From: Nocardia australiensis
GTDB taxonomy: Bacteria; Actinomycetota; Actinomycetes; Mycobacteriales; Mycobacteriaceae
Direction of reading: 5' to 3'
Length of the DNA stretch: 64,000 bases
Assembly (NCBI RefSeq): GCF_020733705.1
Contig: NZ_JAJFZM010000001.1
Span: forward strand, 868,001-932,000
A program made the translations under genes and the position numbers. The number at the start of each line of letters is the position of its first letter. Within the stretch, counting starts at the first letter, position 1. The notes under the pieces were generated by a model. The model worked only from the letters and a program-made list of their open reading frames with translations. It had not been told where the DNA came from and did no database searches. Positions 37,118 to 45,853 of this stretch are shown piece by piece.

Positions 37118-39175
37118 TCACCAGCCGGAGTTGCCCCGCACCGGGATGTTGACGAAGCTCGGACGATTCGGATCCAACTGCACGTGCTGGGGCTTCAATC
37201 CCGTGTCGAGCAGCATCGGCAGTACCGGCAGCCCCTTGGGGAAGTTGCCGGCGAACACATCGACGCGCAGGCGGTGCCCCGGTGCCAGCACCGCCTCGGT
37301 AGCCGGCAGGGCGATATCAAGGGTGGTCTCCTGGCCGGGGACGGTCGGCAGGCGCCGGTCCAGCGAGGTGTACGCGCGTGGATCGGTGTAGTCACCGTTT
37401 GCCGATCTGGTGCTGTTGGCCTCGTCGATCTCGCGCAGCGACGCCATGATCTGCCCGGAGGAGAGCACGCTCGACTGTCCGTCCGGCGCAACATCATTCA
37501 CCGTCGCCACCCAGTATCCGTCGGCGGCGTCCTGAACGGTGTTGAGCCGCACCGCGATCCTGCCGGAGATGGTGGTGGTGTCGGCGACCGGGTCGCTGGT
37601 GAAGGTCAGCCCGTTCAGCTCCGCGACCCGGGAATCCGTCGCGCAACCGTCGATGATCGAGAGGGCACCCGCACTACCCTGCGCCGCGTCGTTGGAGCAC
37701 AGGGTAGTCAGGCCGGGCGCGACCGTCAGCCGCGCCGAGTCCGGGCTCGCCGCCGGCAGCAGCGATCCGTCGTACGCGCTGTTGGCGGTGCCAGTGTGGT
37801 TGGCGGACAGGTACATCCGGCGATGCTCGGCGTCTTGTCCAGCCTCGGACGCATCGGGATCGGCGAACGAATCGGCGGTGATCCAACCGCCGCCCTGCTG
37901 ACGCAGGGTGACCGGGCCGTAGGAATCGATGCCGTTGTCGATGCCCTTGAGCCACTTGTCGAACCAGGCACGCTGCAGCACATCCAGACGCGGCGGCAGG
38001 CCGGGCTTGCCGTATTCATTGCCGGAATTGATGTGATAGGTATCGCCCATCAGCAGTTGCTTCTGACCGGCCGGCAGCTGAATCTCGTTGTAGATCTTGG
38101 ATTCCGAGTAGGTGAACAGGTCGTGCCAGCCGCCGGTGACGAAGGTCGGAACCTGAATCTTGCTCGGATCGCTCAGCCAAGCCTGACGTGGAGACGAGGT
38201 GCCGGTCAGTAGTTCCTTGGCGCGCGGGTCGAGATCCTCGACGCGGGTGGTTGTGTAGACGTTGAGCAGCACGTCCATGAACGTAAACGGATCCCGCGCG
38301 CGGTCCTGGAGCCATTTCATGTCGAAGTTCCCGTTGAATATCGACGCCAGGTCGGGGACGAGCTTGAGGCCGTTGATAGCCGAGAGCCACAGCGGGATGA
38401 AGTTGAAGCCGAAGCCGCCACCGGGCGCGAGCACGTCATTGACCAGGTCGCTGCCGGGCACCACCGGGAAGATCGCCTTCAGCGCGGGCGGCGCCATGGT
38501 GGCGGCCTGCACCTGGTTGATGCCGGAGTAGGAGAGGCCGTTCATTCCGATGCGACCGTTGGACCACGGCTGGTTCGCGGCCCAGTCGATCACCTCTACC
38601 GTGTCCTGCTGCTCGCGCTGGCGCAGCATGTCCCAGATGCCCTGGGAGAAGCCGGTGCCGCGCACGTCGACGACGACCTGGGTGTAGCCGCTTTTGATGA
38701 GCTGGCGGTCGACAGCGAAGTTGCGCAGCTCCCCGCCGCCGAATGCCTTGGTCATATCGGTGACGCCGGACAGCGGGGTACCACTCATATCGATCTGACG
38801 GAAAAAACCGATCAGCGCGTCGGAGAGTCCGGGGACTGACAACGCACTGTCGGTGATATTCGACAGCAGCTTGGTGTAGGGCGTCATGTTTACGACGGTC
38901 GGCGTCGGGGTATCGATCGGCCGGCCGGCACCGTCCGCGGGGCGATACACATTGGCCTCGAGGACGGTGCCGTCGCTCATGACGATCGGGATATCCCACT
39001 GGATGTTCACATTCGGGTACTGCTGGGGGCCGTCTTCGGCTGCGGTCCACGCGGTACCGGCGGCACCGCCGTCAGGGCCCGTCGGTGTGGGCGCGGCACT
39101 CGCGCCCGACGCCAGGAAAGGGACGATGATGATGGCGGCGACTGTCGCCACCGTGACCCGCAACGCGTGCTTCAT
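37118..39175 (-). CDS. Secreted CocE/NonD-family hydrolase (X-Pro dipeptidyl-peptidase-like)
   Basis: A 685-residue exported serine hydrolase. The signal peptide (MKHALRVTVATVAAIIIVPF, cleavage at ASA-AP) precedes an alpha/beta-hydrolase domain. The nucleophile is in MNGLSYSGINQ, the likely aspartate in GGWHDLFTYSE and the histidine in GDTYHINSG. The C-terminal 200 residues are the jelly-roll beta domain of the family (TISGRIAVRLNTV, LAPGHRLRVDVFAGNFP). Substrates may be esters or acyl-peptides. It is not part of the mycobacterial gpm1-senX3 order. Confidence 0.88.
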   Translation of the reverse strand: MKHALRVTVATVAAIIIVPFLASGASAAPTPTGPDGGAAGTAWTAAEDGPQQYPNVNIQWDIPIVMSDGTVLEANVYRPADGAGRPIDTPTPTVVNMTPYTKLLSNITDSALSVPGLSDALIGFFRQIDMSGTPLSGVTDMTKAFGGGELRNFAVDRQLIKSGYTQVVVDVRGTGFSQGIWDMLRQREQQDTVEVIDWAANQPWSNGRIGMNGLSYSGINQVQAATMAPPALKAIFPVVPGSDLVNDVLAPGGGFGFNFIPLWLSAINGLKLVPDLASIFNGNFDMKWLQDRARDPFTFMDVLLNVYTTTRVEDLDPRAKELLTGTSSPRQAWLSDPSKIQVPTFVTGGWHDLFTYSESKIYNEIQLPAGQKQLLMGDTYHINSGNEYGKPGLPPRLDVLQRAWFDKWLKGIDNGIDSYGPVTLRQQGGGWITADSFADPDASEAGQDAEHRRMYLSANHTGTANSAYDGSLLPAASPDSARLTVAPGLTTLCSNDAAQGSAGALSIIDGCATDSRVAELNGLTFTSDPVADTTTISGRIAVRLNTVQDAADGYWVATVNDVAPDGQSSVLSSGQIMASLREIDEANSTRSANGDYTDPRAYTSLDRRLPTVPGQETTLDIALPATEAVLAPGHRLRVDVFAGNFPKGLPVLPMLLDTGLKPQHVQLDPNRPSFVNIPVRGNSGW

Positions 39176-39207
39176 CGAACGTGATCCACCTCTCGGACTG
39201 GTCGAAC

Positions 39208-39251
39208 GACCGAAAGTGTACATACCGACGAGTAAGTCTTGGCTTTCGGTC
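39208..39251. promoter_or_regulatory. Inverted repeat in the hydrolase promoter region
   Basis: GACCGAAAG (39208-39216) and CTTTCGGTC (39243-39251) are perfect 9 bp arms 26 bp apart. They lie 33-76 bp before the secreted hydrolase start. The spacer contains TACATACCGACGAGTAAG, itself partly symmetric, as TetR-type operators often are. Confidence 0.45.
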
Positions 39252-39373
39252 ACTCCGTTTCGAGCCGAATATTGATTCACATACAACCGAAGTCGCGCAA
39301 TAACGCCTGTGTATCACCACCACAGCTTTGTTTGCGCGGCAGAATTGCCAATCACTAACAGGCGGATTTACCG

Positions 39374-40120
39374 CTACTTTCCGCCCTGCCCAGCCACCGC
39401 GGCGGCACCGGCTGCGGCAGCGTCCGGGTCCAGATATTCACGCGGGCGGACCGGGCGCAAATTCTCATCGAGTTCGTAGCGCAGCGGGATGCCGGTAGGA
39501 ATGTTCAGCTCGGCAATCTCGTCATCGGAAATACGATCGAGATGCTTGACCAGAGCGCGCAACGAATTACCGTGCGCGGCAACGAGAACAGTCTTGCCCG
39601 CGACCAGTTCCCGGGAGATGGTCGACTCCCAGTACGGGACCATCCGGTTCACCACATCGAGCAGGCATTCGGTCTTCGGGACCTCGATGTCCGTGTAGCG
39701 CGGATCGCCCTCCTGGCTGTATTCGTTGGCCGGGTCGATCGGCGGTGGCGGAGTGTCGTAGCTGCGGCGCCACAGCATGAACTGCCCGTCGCCGTACTTG
39801 TCGCGAACCTGCGCCTTGTTCTTACCCTGCAGTTCGCCGTAATGACGCTCGTTGAGCCGCCAGTCCCGGACCACCGGAATCCAGTGCCGGTCGGCCGCGT
39901 CGAGCGCGATATTCGCGGTGCTGATCGCGCGGCGCAGCAGCGAGGTGTAGACGATGTCGGGCAGGATGCCGTGCTCGGCCAGCAGTTCCCCGGCGCGCTT
40001 GCCCTCGGCGATGCCCTTATCGGTCAGGTGCACATCCACCCAGCCGGTGAACAGATTCAGGGCATTCCATTCGCTCTCGCCGTGGCGCAGTAGCACGAGG
40101 GTGTAGGTCATGCTGGTCAT
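39374..40120 (-). CDS. gpmA: 2,3-bisphosphoglycerate-dependent phosphoglycerate mutase
   Basis: A 248-residue glycolytic enzyme interconverting 3- and 2-phosphoglycerate. The phosphohistidine is H13 in [32 protein letters not shown], the proton-donor region [14 protein letters not shown] and the second histidine [15 protein letters not shown] are all present. The alanine-rich tail ([16 protein letters not shown]) is a lineage feature. It corresponds to gpm1 (Rv0489). A second ATG at 40111 is an equally good start. Confidence 0.95.
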   Translation of the reverse strand: MTSMTYTLVLLRHGESEWNALNLFTGWVDVHLTDKGIAEGKRAGELLAEHGILPDIVYTSLLRRAISTANIALDAADRHWIPVVRDWRLNERHYGELQGKNKAQVRDKYGDGQFMLWRRSYDTPPPPIDPANEYSQEGDPRYTDIEVPKTECLLDVVNRMVPYWESTISRELVAGKTVLVAAHGNSLRALVKHLDRISDDEIAELNIPTGIPLRYELDENLRPVRPREYLDPDAAAAGAAAVAGQGGK

Positions 40121-40185
40121 TCTGGCATGCGCGCGAACCCGCCTCGCACCCGTTCGGCGCGCACGATCGCTCCGGCGCCGGTCAC

Positions 40186-41091
40186 TCAGTCGGCAATGCC
40201 GGTCGACGCGTGCCCCGCCGCCAGCACACCCGCGCCAACCAGGGTGGCGCCGTTGGTGATTCGCGACGGCACCACCGTGAGCTCCCGCAGGAAACCCAAT
40301 CGGGCATGCCGGGCGACCGCCGCCAGCAACGGCGCCCACAGCGGTTCACCCGACTGGGCGAAACCACCGCCGATCACCACGCGATCAATATCGAGCAGCG
40401 CCGCCGCCGAGGCGATGGCCTGCCCGAGCGCGGTCCCGGAACGATGCAGCGCGGCGACCGCGATCTCGTCACCGGCGTGCGCGGCCGCCGCCAACGCCAT
40501 CCCCGTATCACCACTCCACCCCTGTTGACGCGCCCACCGCACCGATGACATGCCGCTCGCGATCGCCTCCACACAACCAACACCACCGCATTCGCACGGC
40601 ACATCCCAGCCCGGCACCACGATATGGCCGATATGACCGGCATTTCCACTGCGCCCGACCAGCACCCGACCGTCGGCGATGATGCCACCACCGATCCCCG
40701 ACGACACCGTCATAGCCAGCCCGTTCGCCACCCCGCGCAACGCACCGAGATGATGTTCGGCCAGCGCGAGACAGGCACCGTCCATCGCGAATCGTATTGC
40801 GGCACCGGGAAAGAGCCCTCGCACCTCGGCAACGATCGGAAAGCCGGACTTCCACTCAGGGATATTCAGCGGCCCCGTAACACCGGCCCGCACATCAATA
40901 GGTCCAGCCGACCCGATCCCCACCGCGCCAACCAAGCCACCCTCCACCACCTCGAGCAGCAACCCACGACACGCCTCCCACACGTTCTCCCGCGGCACCT
41001 CAACCCGCCGCACATCACGCACCTCCCCCGCCAACCCCACAACCCCCGCCGCAAACTTCGTCGCACCGATATCAAGCGCAACCACCGTCAT
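40186..41091 (-). CDS. ROK-family sugar kinase (glucokinase-like)
   Basis: A 301-residue protein with the phosphate-binding loop [15 protein letters not shown] at the N-terminus and no HTH domain, so it is a kinase rather than an NagC-type regulator. The ROK zinc motif is [19 protein letters not shown] followed by VEAIASG. The catalytic-base aspartate is probably in [14 protein letters not shown], where the usual asparagine before it is replaced by methionine. The sugar is unknown. A repeat element lies directly upstream. Confidence 0.8.
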   Translation of the reverse strand: MTVVALDIGATKFAAGVVGLAGEVRDVRRVEVPRENVWEACRGLLLEVVEGGLVGAVGIGSAGPIDVRAGVTGPLNIPEWKSGFPIVAEVRGLFPGAAIRFAMDGACLALAEHHLGALRGVANGLAMTVSSGIGGGIIADGRVLVGRSGNAGHIGHIVVPGWDVPCECGGVGCVEAIASGMSSVRWARQQGWSGDTGMALAAAAHAGDEIAVAALHRSGTALGQAIASAAALLDIDRVVIGGGFAQSGEPLWAPLLAAVARHARLGFLRELTVVPSRITNGATLVGAGVLAAGHASTGIAD

Positions 41092-41228
41092 GATCGTGCG
41101 ACCTCCCATACCTCGCGACCCACACGAACATAATCGGCGCACCTATACGCCACGCGATATTCAGCCCCGCCATCACCGAACGAACCACCCCCGAGACAAC
41201 CGCCTCTAGATCACAAAACCTAACGGGA

Positions 41229-41414
41229 CACAGAACATTCGGTGCCGCACCACCCACTCGCCACAACACCGTTCCCGCACAAACCCACTTACGCGTCCAC
41301 TCGCCACAACACCAACTTCCGAGCGAAGCGAGACCGAGCCCTAAAGTTCGCGGCTCACTCCGATGTGCGACTTGGAGGCTGCGAACCCGCCGTGCCTGCG
41401 GCCAAAACCTCAGC
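41229..41414. repeat. Dispersed repeat, second site (no internal stem-loop)
   Basis: This shares with the 24 kb array the blocks ACAGAA-ATTCGGTGCCGCACC, CACTCGCCACAACACC (twice), CTTCCGAGCGAAGCGAGACC, GAGCCCTAAAGTTCGCGG and GCGGCCAAAACCTCAGC. The central stem-loop is replaced by about 25 bp of different sequence. It fills the gap between the ROK kinase and the YbjN gene and extends into the 3' end of the latter. Confidence 0.85.
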
Positions 41415-41897
41415 ATCCACCAAATGCTCGAACGCCCGCAGATTCTTCAACGATTCCCCTCGTGAAACCCGCCACTTCCATTCTCTCCGAATGGATTCCG
41501 CGAACCCGAGTTCCAACAGCGTGTTGAAGTCGGCGTCGACGGCCTCGAGGATTTGCCCGAAGACGCGGTCGATTTCATCGGCGGTGACGGCGTGGGTGGC
41601 GATACGGCCGATCAGGTAAATGTCGCCGACCCGGTCGAGGGTGTAGGCCACACCGTAGAGCCTGCGGTTGCGTCGCAGCAGGAACTTGTAGACGCCTTCG
41701 AAATTTTCGTCGGGTTTGCGGCAGACGAATGATTCGATCCGTACACCGTGTTTGCCGACGGTGAGCATGACGGTCGTCTTCAGCTTGCGCTCACCGGGCA
41801 GGATGACGACGAAGACATCGTCGCTGGGGTGGGTGTGTTCGATTTCCCGGTCGCGCAGCGTCTCATCGATCAGCCGCGCGGTTGTCTCGCTACTCAT
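41355..41897 (-). CDS. YbjN-domain protein (Rv0487 homologue)
   Basis: A 180-residue cytosolic protein of the YbjN/secretion-chaperone-like fold ([55 protein letters not shown]). Related proteins lie next to mshA in many actinobacteria; a role is not established. The last 18 residues ([18 protein letters not shown]) and the stop are encoded by the dispersed repeat, so the natural C-terminus has been replaced or extended. It overlaps the mshA stop by 4 bp. Confidence 0.82.
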   Translation of the reverse strand: MSSETTARLIDETLRDREIEHTHPSDDVFVVILPGERKLKTTVMLTVGKHGVRIESFVCRKPDENFEGVYKFLLRRNRRLYGVAYTLDRVGDIYLIGRIATHAVTADEIDRVFGQILEAVDADFNTLLELGFAESIRREWKWRVSRGESLKNLRAFEHLVDAEVLAAGTAGSQPPSRTSE

Positions 41898-43288
41898 CGG
41901 TGTGCTCCCGTCCGGCGCCGACACAGCGCCCGCGATCTGGCCTGGCTGCCTTCGGTGAGTACCGCGGCAGGGCGCACGTGCTCCGATAGCGTGGCGCGCC
42001 CGGTGCCGAGTTCCGAGCGCAGCTCGCGGAAATCGCTCAGCGCCGCCGAGTAGCTGTCCAGCAGCCCGTCCGCGGTGTGTTCCCAGGAGAAGTTCGCGGC
42101 ATGCCCGACCGCACGGGCGCTCATCCTGCGCAGCCGTTCCGGATCGTCGAGCAGGTAGCCGAGGGCTCCCGCCCATTCCGTGGTGGCATGGCCCGGCACC
42201 AGCAGGCCGGTCTCGCCGTGGCGTACCGCGGTGCCGAGTCCGCCCACGTCGGCGGCCAGTACCGGGGTACCACTGGCTTGCGCTTCGATGGCGACGAGCC
42301 CGAACGATTCGTTATAGCTGGGTACTGCGACCAGGTCGGCGGCGCGATACACCCACACCAGCCGGTCGGGTGGCTGCGGCGGCAGGAAGGTGACGTGTTC
42401 GGCGATGCCGAGTTCGGCGGCCAGCTCGATCAGCGCGTCGGGCCGGTCCAATCCGGTACCGGACGGGCCACCGACGATCAGCACCCGCAGCTTGCGCACT
42501 GGCTGTGTACGCAGCAACTCCGCGGCGGCGCGTACCAGCACATCGGGTGCCTTCAGCGGCTGGATCCGGCCGACGAACGCGACGATCTGCTCATCGGCGG
42601 CCAGCCCCAATTCGGCTCTGGCGGTGGCTTTTTCACCGGGGCGGTAGCGGCTCAGATCGGCGCCGGGCGGCACCACGTCGACGCGGTCGGGCGCCGCGCC
42701 GTACAGATCGACCAGCTGTCGTGCTTCCTCGGCGGTGTTGGCGACCATTCGATCCGACTCGGCGATCACCTGCTTCTCGCCGATCTCTCGGGTCATGGGC
42801 TCCGGACAGTCGCCGTCGGCGAGCGCGGCGTTCTTCACCGCGGCCAGGGTGTGCGCGGTGTGCACCAGCGGTACCCGCCAGCGATCGCGCGCCAGCCAAC
42901 CGACCTGCCCCGACAGCCAGTAGTGCGAGTGGACGAGGTCGTAGTAGCCCGGCTGATGTCTGGCTTCCTGTCGCAGCACCTCGGCGGTGAACGGGCACAG
43001 TTGACTCGGCAGGTCATACTTGTCCAGGCCCTCGAACGGACCTGCCACCACATTGCGTACCAGCACTCCGGGCGCCGCCTCTTGGACCGGCGGCACACTC
43101 GATGTGGTGGCACGGGTGAAGATCTCCACCTTGGTGCCGCGCAGGGCCAGCTGGATCGCGGTTTGCAGCACGTAGACGTTCATACCGCCCGCGTCGCCGG
43201 TGCCCGGTTGAGCAAGAGGTGAGGTGTGCACCGATAGCACGGCAATCCGATTCGGCCGTAGGTCCGGGCGTTCACTCACACCATCCAT
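41894..43288 (-). CDS. mshA: D-inositol-3-phosphate glycosyltransferase (mycothiol synthesis)
   Basis: A 464-residue GT-B glycosyltransferase (GT4) that makes GlcNAc-inositol phosphate from UDP-GlcNAc, the first step of mycothiol synthesis. Features are the N-terminal loop [61 protein letters not shown] and the nucleotide-binding EX7E region [19 protein letters not shown]. The start is uncertain: ATG 43288, GTG 43318 and GTG 43279 are all in frame and none has a good Shine-Dalgarno. Confidence 0.95.
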   Translation of the reverse strand: MDGVSERPDLRPNRIAVLSVHTSPLAQPGTGDAGGMNVYVLQTAIQLALRGTKVEIFTRATTSSVPPVQEAAPGVLVRNVVAGPFEGLDKYDLPSQLCPFTAEVLRQEARHQPGYYDLVHSHYWLSGQVGWLARDRWRVPLVHTAHTLAAVKNAALADGDCPEPMTREIGEKQVIAESDRMVANTAEEARQLVDLYGAAPDRVDVVPPGADLSRYRPGEKATARAELGLAADEQIVAFVGRIQPLKAPDVLVRAAAELLRTQPVRKLRVLIVGGPSGTGLDRPDALIELAAELGIAEHVTFLPPQPPDRLVWVYRAADLVAVPSYNESFGLVAIEAQASGTPVLAADVGGLGTAVRHGETGLLVPGHATTEWAGALGYLLDDPERLRRMSARAVGHAANFSWEHTADGLLDSYSAALSDFRELRSELGTGRATLSEHVRPAAVLTEGSQARSRALCRRRTGAHR

Positions 43289-43691
43289 AGTGCACGCTGC
43301 GGCCACCGCATCAGACACCCCGACCGACGCAAGTGACGGCCATCACAGGGCGCTGCGCTACGCGATACTCGACCAAAGCGGCGTGACAAGCGGTTACGCG
43401 ACAAGCAGGAGCATGCTGATCGCCAGCATCACCACGGCTGTGGCCCCGTGGATGCCGTAAACGGCGGGCTTGGGCCCGTTGCTGCGCAACACGATCAGCG
43501 CGTCGCCGACGGGTTCGCCGAAGTCATCTGGAGCGCGCTGCACGGCATGGCTGTCCTGTCCGACAGCGGCCGCATCCCCTGGATGGCCAGGAGGAACGGC
43601 TCAATCTCCTCGTCCCTCAGATCGCCGACACCCAGCGGGCCGACCACGTATCAAGGGGCCAATTCGAAGGCCAAGGATCTGCCTTGAGCCG
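43289..43691. other. 403 bp gap between mshA and an alpha/beta hydrolase
   Basis: Codon-like structure is present on the minus strand in two frames. One (about 43560-43650) would read VVGPLGVGDLRDEEIEPFLL and onward but runs into the frame of a second that ends in a hydrophobic helix at 43394. This could be a decayed or frameshifted gene, or a genuine 49-codon ORF (listed separately). Confidence 0.35.
43394..43543 (-). CDS. Possible 49-residue membrane protein or gene remnant
   Basis: GTG at 43543, with AGGAC about 9 bp before it, opens VQRAPDDFGEPVGDALIVLR and then SNGPKPAVYGIHGATAVVML with AISMLLLVA at the end. The last 25 residues form one membrane helix. The in-frame sequence extends upstream without a recognisable domain, and a neighbouring frame also looks coding, so it may be the tail of a frameshifted gene. 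Confidence 0.3.
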   Translation of the reverse strand: MQRAPDDFGEPVGDALIVLRSNGPKPAVYGIHGATAVVMLAISMLLLVA

Positions 43692-44510
43692 CTAGAGACC
43701 GTCGATGAATTCGCTGACTTCCGCCACGAAACGGGTGCGGTCCTCGATGAACAGGCCATGTTGCGCGCCTTCCCAGAACGAGGAGCGCGCACCTGGAACG
43801 GCGTCGAGGATGTAGCGGCCGTTCTCGATCGGCACGACCGGATCGCTGGTGCCGTGCAGGACCAGCACCGGGATGTCGAGCGCCCGCAGCGTGGCGGTGT
43901 TGTCGACGGTTCGATAGAACAGCGCCTTGCGCACCCTCGGCGGCGTCGCGAGGCTCGCGCCGAACAGGCGCTGCGCGTCGACGCCGGTGTCAGGGCCGGG
44001 CCCGGTATTGGCGTTGCCGAAGGCTCCGAAAGCACGCACGGCCTGACCGGCACGTTCCTCGAAGACACCGGGAATGGCCTCCCGCATGGCCGACCCGGTC
44101 TCGGCGCCGGGCGCGCGACCGATATTGGCCATCGAACCGGAGTAGACGACACCCGCGACCGCGCCGGTGCCATATGCGGTCAGATAGTCGCTCAGCACGA
44201 TGCCGCCGTAAGACCAGCCGAGCAGTACCGCACCGGACTCGACGCCCTCGCTCGTCAATACCGCCGCGATATCGGCGGCCCAGTTCTTCGGATCGTCATA
44301 TCCGGTTTCCGGAGCGTCGGAGTAACCGTGCCCGCGCAGGTCGACGGCGATGACGCGGAACCTTTCGGCCAACTCGTCCGCCGCGGCGCCCCAGCACCGC
44401 AGATCGGCCGACCACCCGTGCAGCAACACCAGCGCTCGCCCGTCGGCGGGGCCGCTCACTTGATAGGCGATGTTGGTTCCGTCCACACTGACCGCATTCC
44501 GAATAGCCAT
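43692..44510 (-). CDS. Alpha/beta hydrolase
   Basis: A 272-residue protein of the haloperoxidase/esterase type: oxyanion LLHGWSADLRCWG, nucleophile elbow LLGWSYGGIVLS (serine about residue 100), acid VLHGTSDPVVPIENG and histidine EGAQHGLFIED. The nucleophile is flanked by W and Y as in non-haem chloroperoxidase-like esterases. The substrate is unknown. It is divergent from the SDR gene with 91 bp between. Confidence 0.88.
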   Translation of the reverse strand: MAIRNAVSVDGTNIAYQVSGPADGRALVLLHGWSADLRCWGAAADELAERFRVIAVDLRGHGYSDAPETGYDDPKNWAADIAAVLTSEGVESGAVLLGWSYGGIVLSDYLTAYGTGAVAGVVYSGSMANIGRAPGAETGSAMREAIPGVFEERAGQAVRAFGAFGNANTGPGPDTGVDAQRLFGASLATPPRVRKALFYRTVDNTATLRALDIPVLVLHGTSDPVVPIENGRYILDAVPGARSSFWEGAQHGLFIEDRTRFVAEVSEFIDGL

Positions 44511-44601
44511 GCATCGAGGCTAACGGTGCCGCTTCGGCCGCCGCGTGATCAGGGCAACAACACCGGGCGCCGGCAAACACCCTGCATTTAGGATTGGGAG
44601 C

Positions 44602-45336
44602 ATGAGTATCCGCACCGCCGTCGTCACCGGAGCCAGTTCGGGCATCGGGGAAGCCACTGCCCGGGAGCTCGCAGCGCAGGGCTTCCACGTCTACGTCGGT
44701 GCGCGCAGGCTCGATCGCCTGAAGGCCCTCGCCGACGAAATCGGCGGTACCGCACTGGAACTCGACGTAACGTCCGAAGAATCGGTGCGGAAATTCACGA
44801 ACGCTGTCGACAGTGCGCACGTGCTGGTCAACAATGCGGGCGGCGCGAAGGGGCTCGCCTCGGTCGCTGAGGCCGACCTCGATGACTGGCGTTGGATGTG
44901 GGAGACGAACGTGCTCGGCACGCTGCGCATCACCAAGGCGCTGCTGCCGAAGCTGATCGCCTCGGGTGACGGGCTCATCGTCACGATCACCTCGGTCGCG
45001 GCCTTCCATGCCTACGACAACGGCTCCGGCTACACCTCGGCGAAGCACGCGCAGGCGGTCCTACACCGCACGCTGCGCGGCGAGTTGCTCGGCCAGCCCG
45101 TCCGGCTTACCGAAATCGCCCCTGGCGCAGTCGAAACCGAGTTCTCGCTGGTCCGTTTCGACGGCGACGAAGAACGCGCCGCCAAGGTGTATGAGGGCAT
45201 CGACCCACTGGTCGCACAGGACATCGCCGAGATAGTCGGCTTCGTCGCCTCGCGACCGCCGCACGTCAACCTGGATCAGATCATCGTGGCCCCACGTGAC
45301 CAGGCCGCTCCCGGCCGCTTCGCGCGCCGCGGCTGA
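44602..45336 (+). CDS. Short-chain dehydrogenase/reductase (Rv0484c homologue)
   Basis: A 244-residue classical SDR. The NADP-binding motif is VTGASSGIGEA, NNAG is in VLVNNAGGAKG, catalytic serine in TITSVAAFHAY and the YxxxK in SGYTSAKHAQ. Members of this subgroup include serine 3-dehydrogenase/YdfG-type enzymes; the substrate cannot be fixed. ATG at 44602 with a GGGAG immediately upstream. Confidence 0.88.
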   Translation: MSIRTAVVTGASSGIGEATARELAAQGFHVYVGARRLDRLKALADEIGGTALELDVTSEESVRKFTNAVDSAHVLVNNAGGAKGLASVAEADLDDWRWMWETNVLGTLRITKALLPKLIASGDGLIVTITSVAAFHAYDNGSGYTSAKHAQAVLHRTLRGELLGQPVRLTEIAPGAVETEFSLVRFDGDEERAAKVYEGIDPLVAQDIAEIVGFVASRPPHVNLDQIIVAPRDQAAPGRFARRG

Positions 45337-45403
45337 GATACCAGTGTCCCGCTGAGATACCGTGGCGGGCTGCTAGCTATTTCGGATTGGAGTTACTCGA
45401 TTC

Positions 45404-45835
45404 ATGCTCAAGGGTTTCAAAGATTTCCTCATGCGCGGGAATGTCATCGACCTCGCCGTCGCGGTGGTAATGGGCACCGCGTTCACCGCGGTGGTGACGG
45501 CGGTAACCAAGGGCATCATCAATCCCTTGCTAGCCGTCCTCGGTAAAACCAATGAGCTGGGACTCGGTATCCAATTGGTGGCCGGTAAACCCGCCACCTT
45601 CATCGCTATCGGACCGATCATCACCGCGCTGCTCGATTTCGTCATGGTCGCCGGGGTGTTGTATTTCGTGCTGATGATGCCGATGAAGACCCTCAAGAAT
45701 CGTTTCGGCACCACCAAGGTGGCCGAGCCGACCCAGACCGAACTGCTCATCGAGATTCGCGACCTGCTCGCCAAACAGAATCGCGACGCCGACGAGGAAG
45801 CCGTCATGCTGGATAAGGTCGGCGCGAACCGGTAG
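45404..45835 (+). CDS. mscL: Large-conductance mechanosensitive channel
   Basis: A 143-residue protein with the MscL N-terminal amphipathic helix and first pore helix (MLKGFKDFLMRGNVIDLAVA, then VVMGTAFTAVVTAVTKGIINPL), the periplasmic loop, the second helix (FVMVAGVLYFVLMMPM) and the C-terminal coiled-coil helix with TELLIEIRDLLAKQ. It opens under hypo-osmotic shock as a pentamer. Two GCTGAGATACC copies lie in the 67 bp leader. Confidence 0.95.
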   Translation: MLKGFKDFLMRGNVIDLAVAVVMGTAFTAVVTAVTKGIINPLLAVLGKTNELGLGIQLVAGKPATFIAIGPIITALLDFVMVAGVLYFVLMMPMKTLKNRFGTTKVAEPTQTELLIEIRDLLAKQNRDADEEAVMLDKVGANR

Positions 45836-45853
45836 TTACACCGCCGCGGATAT

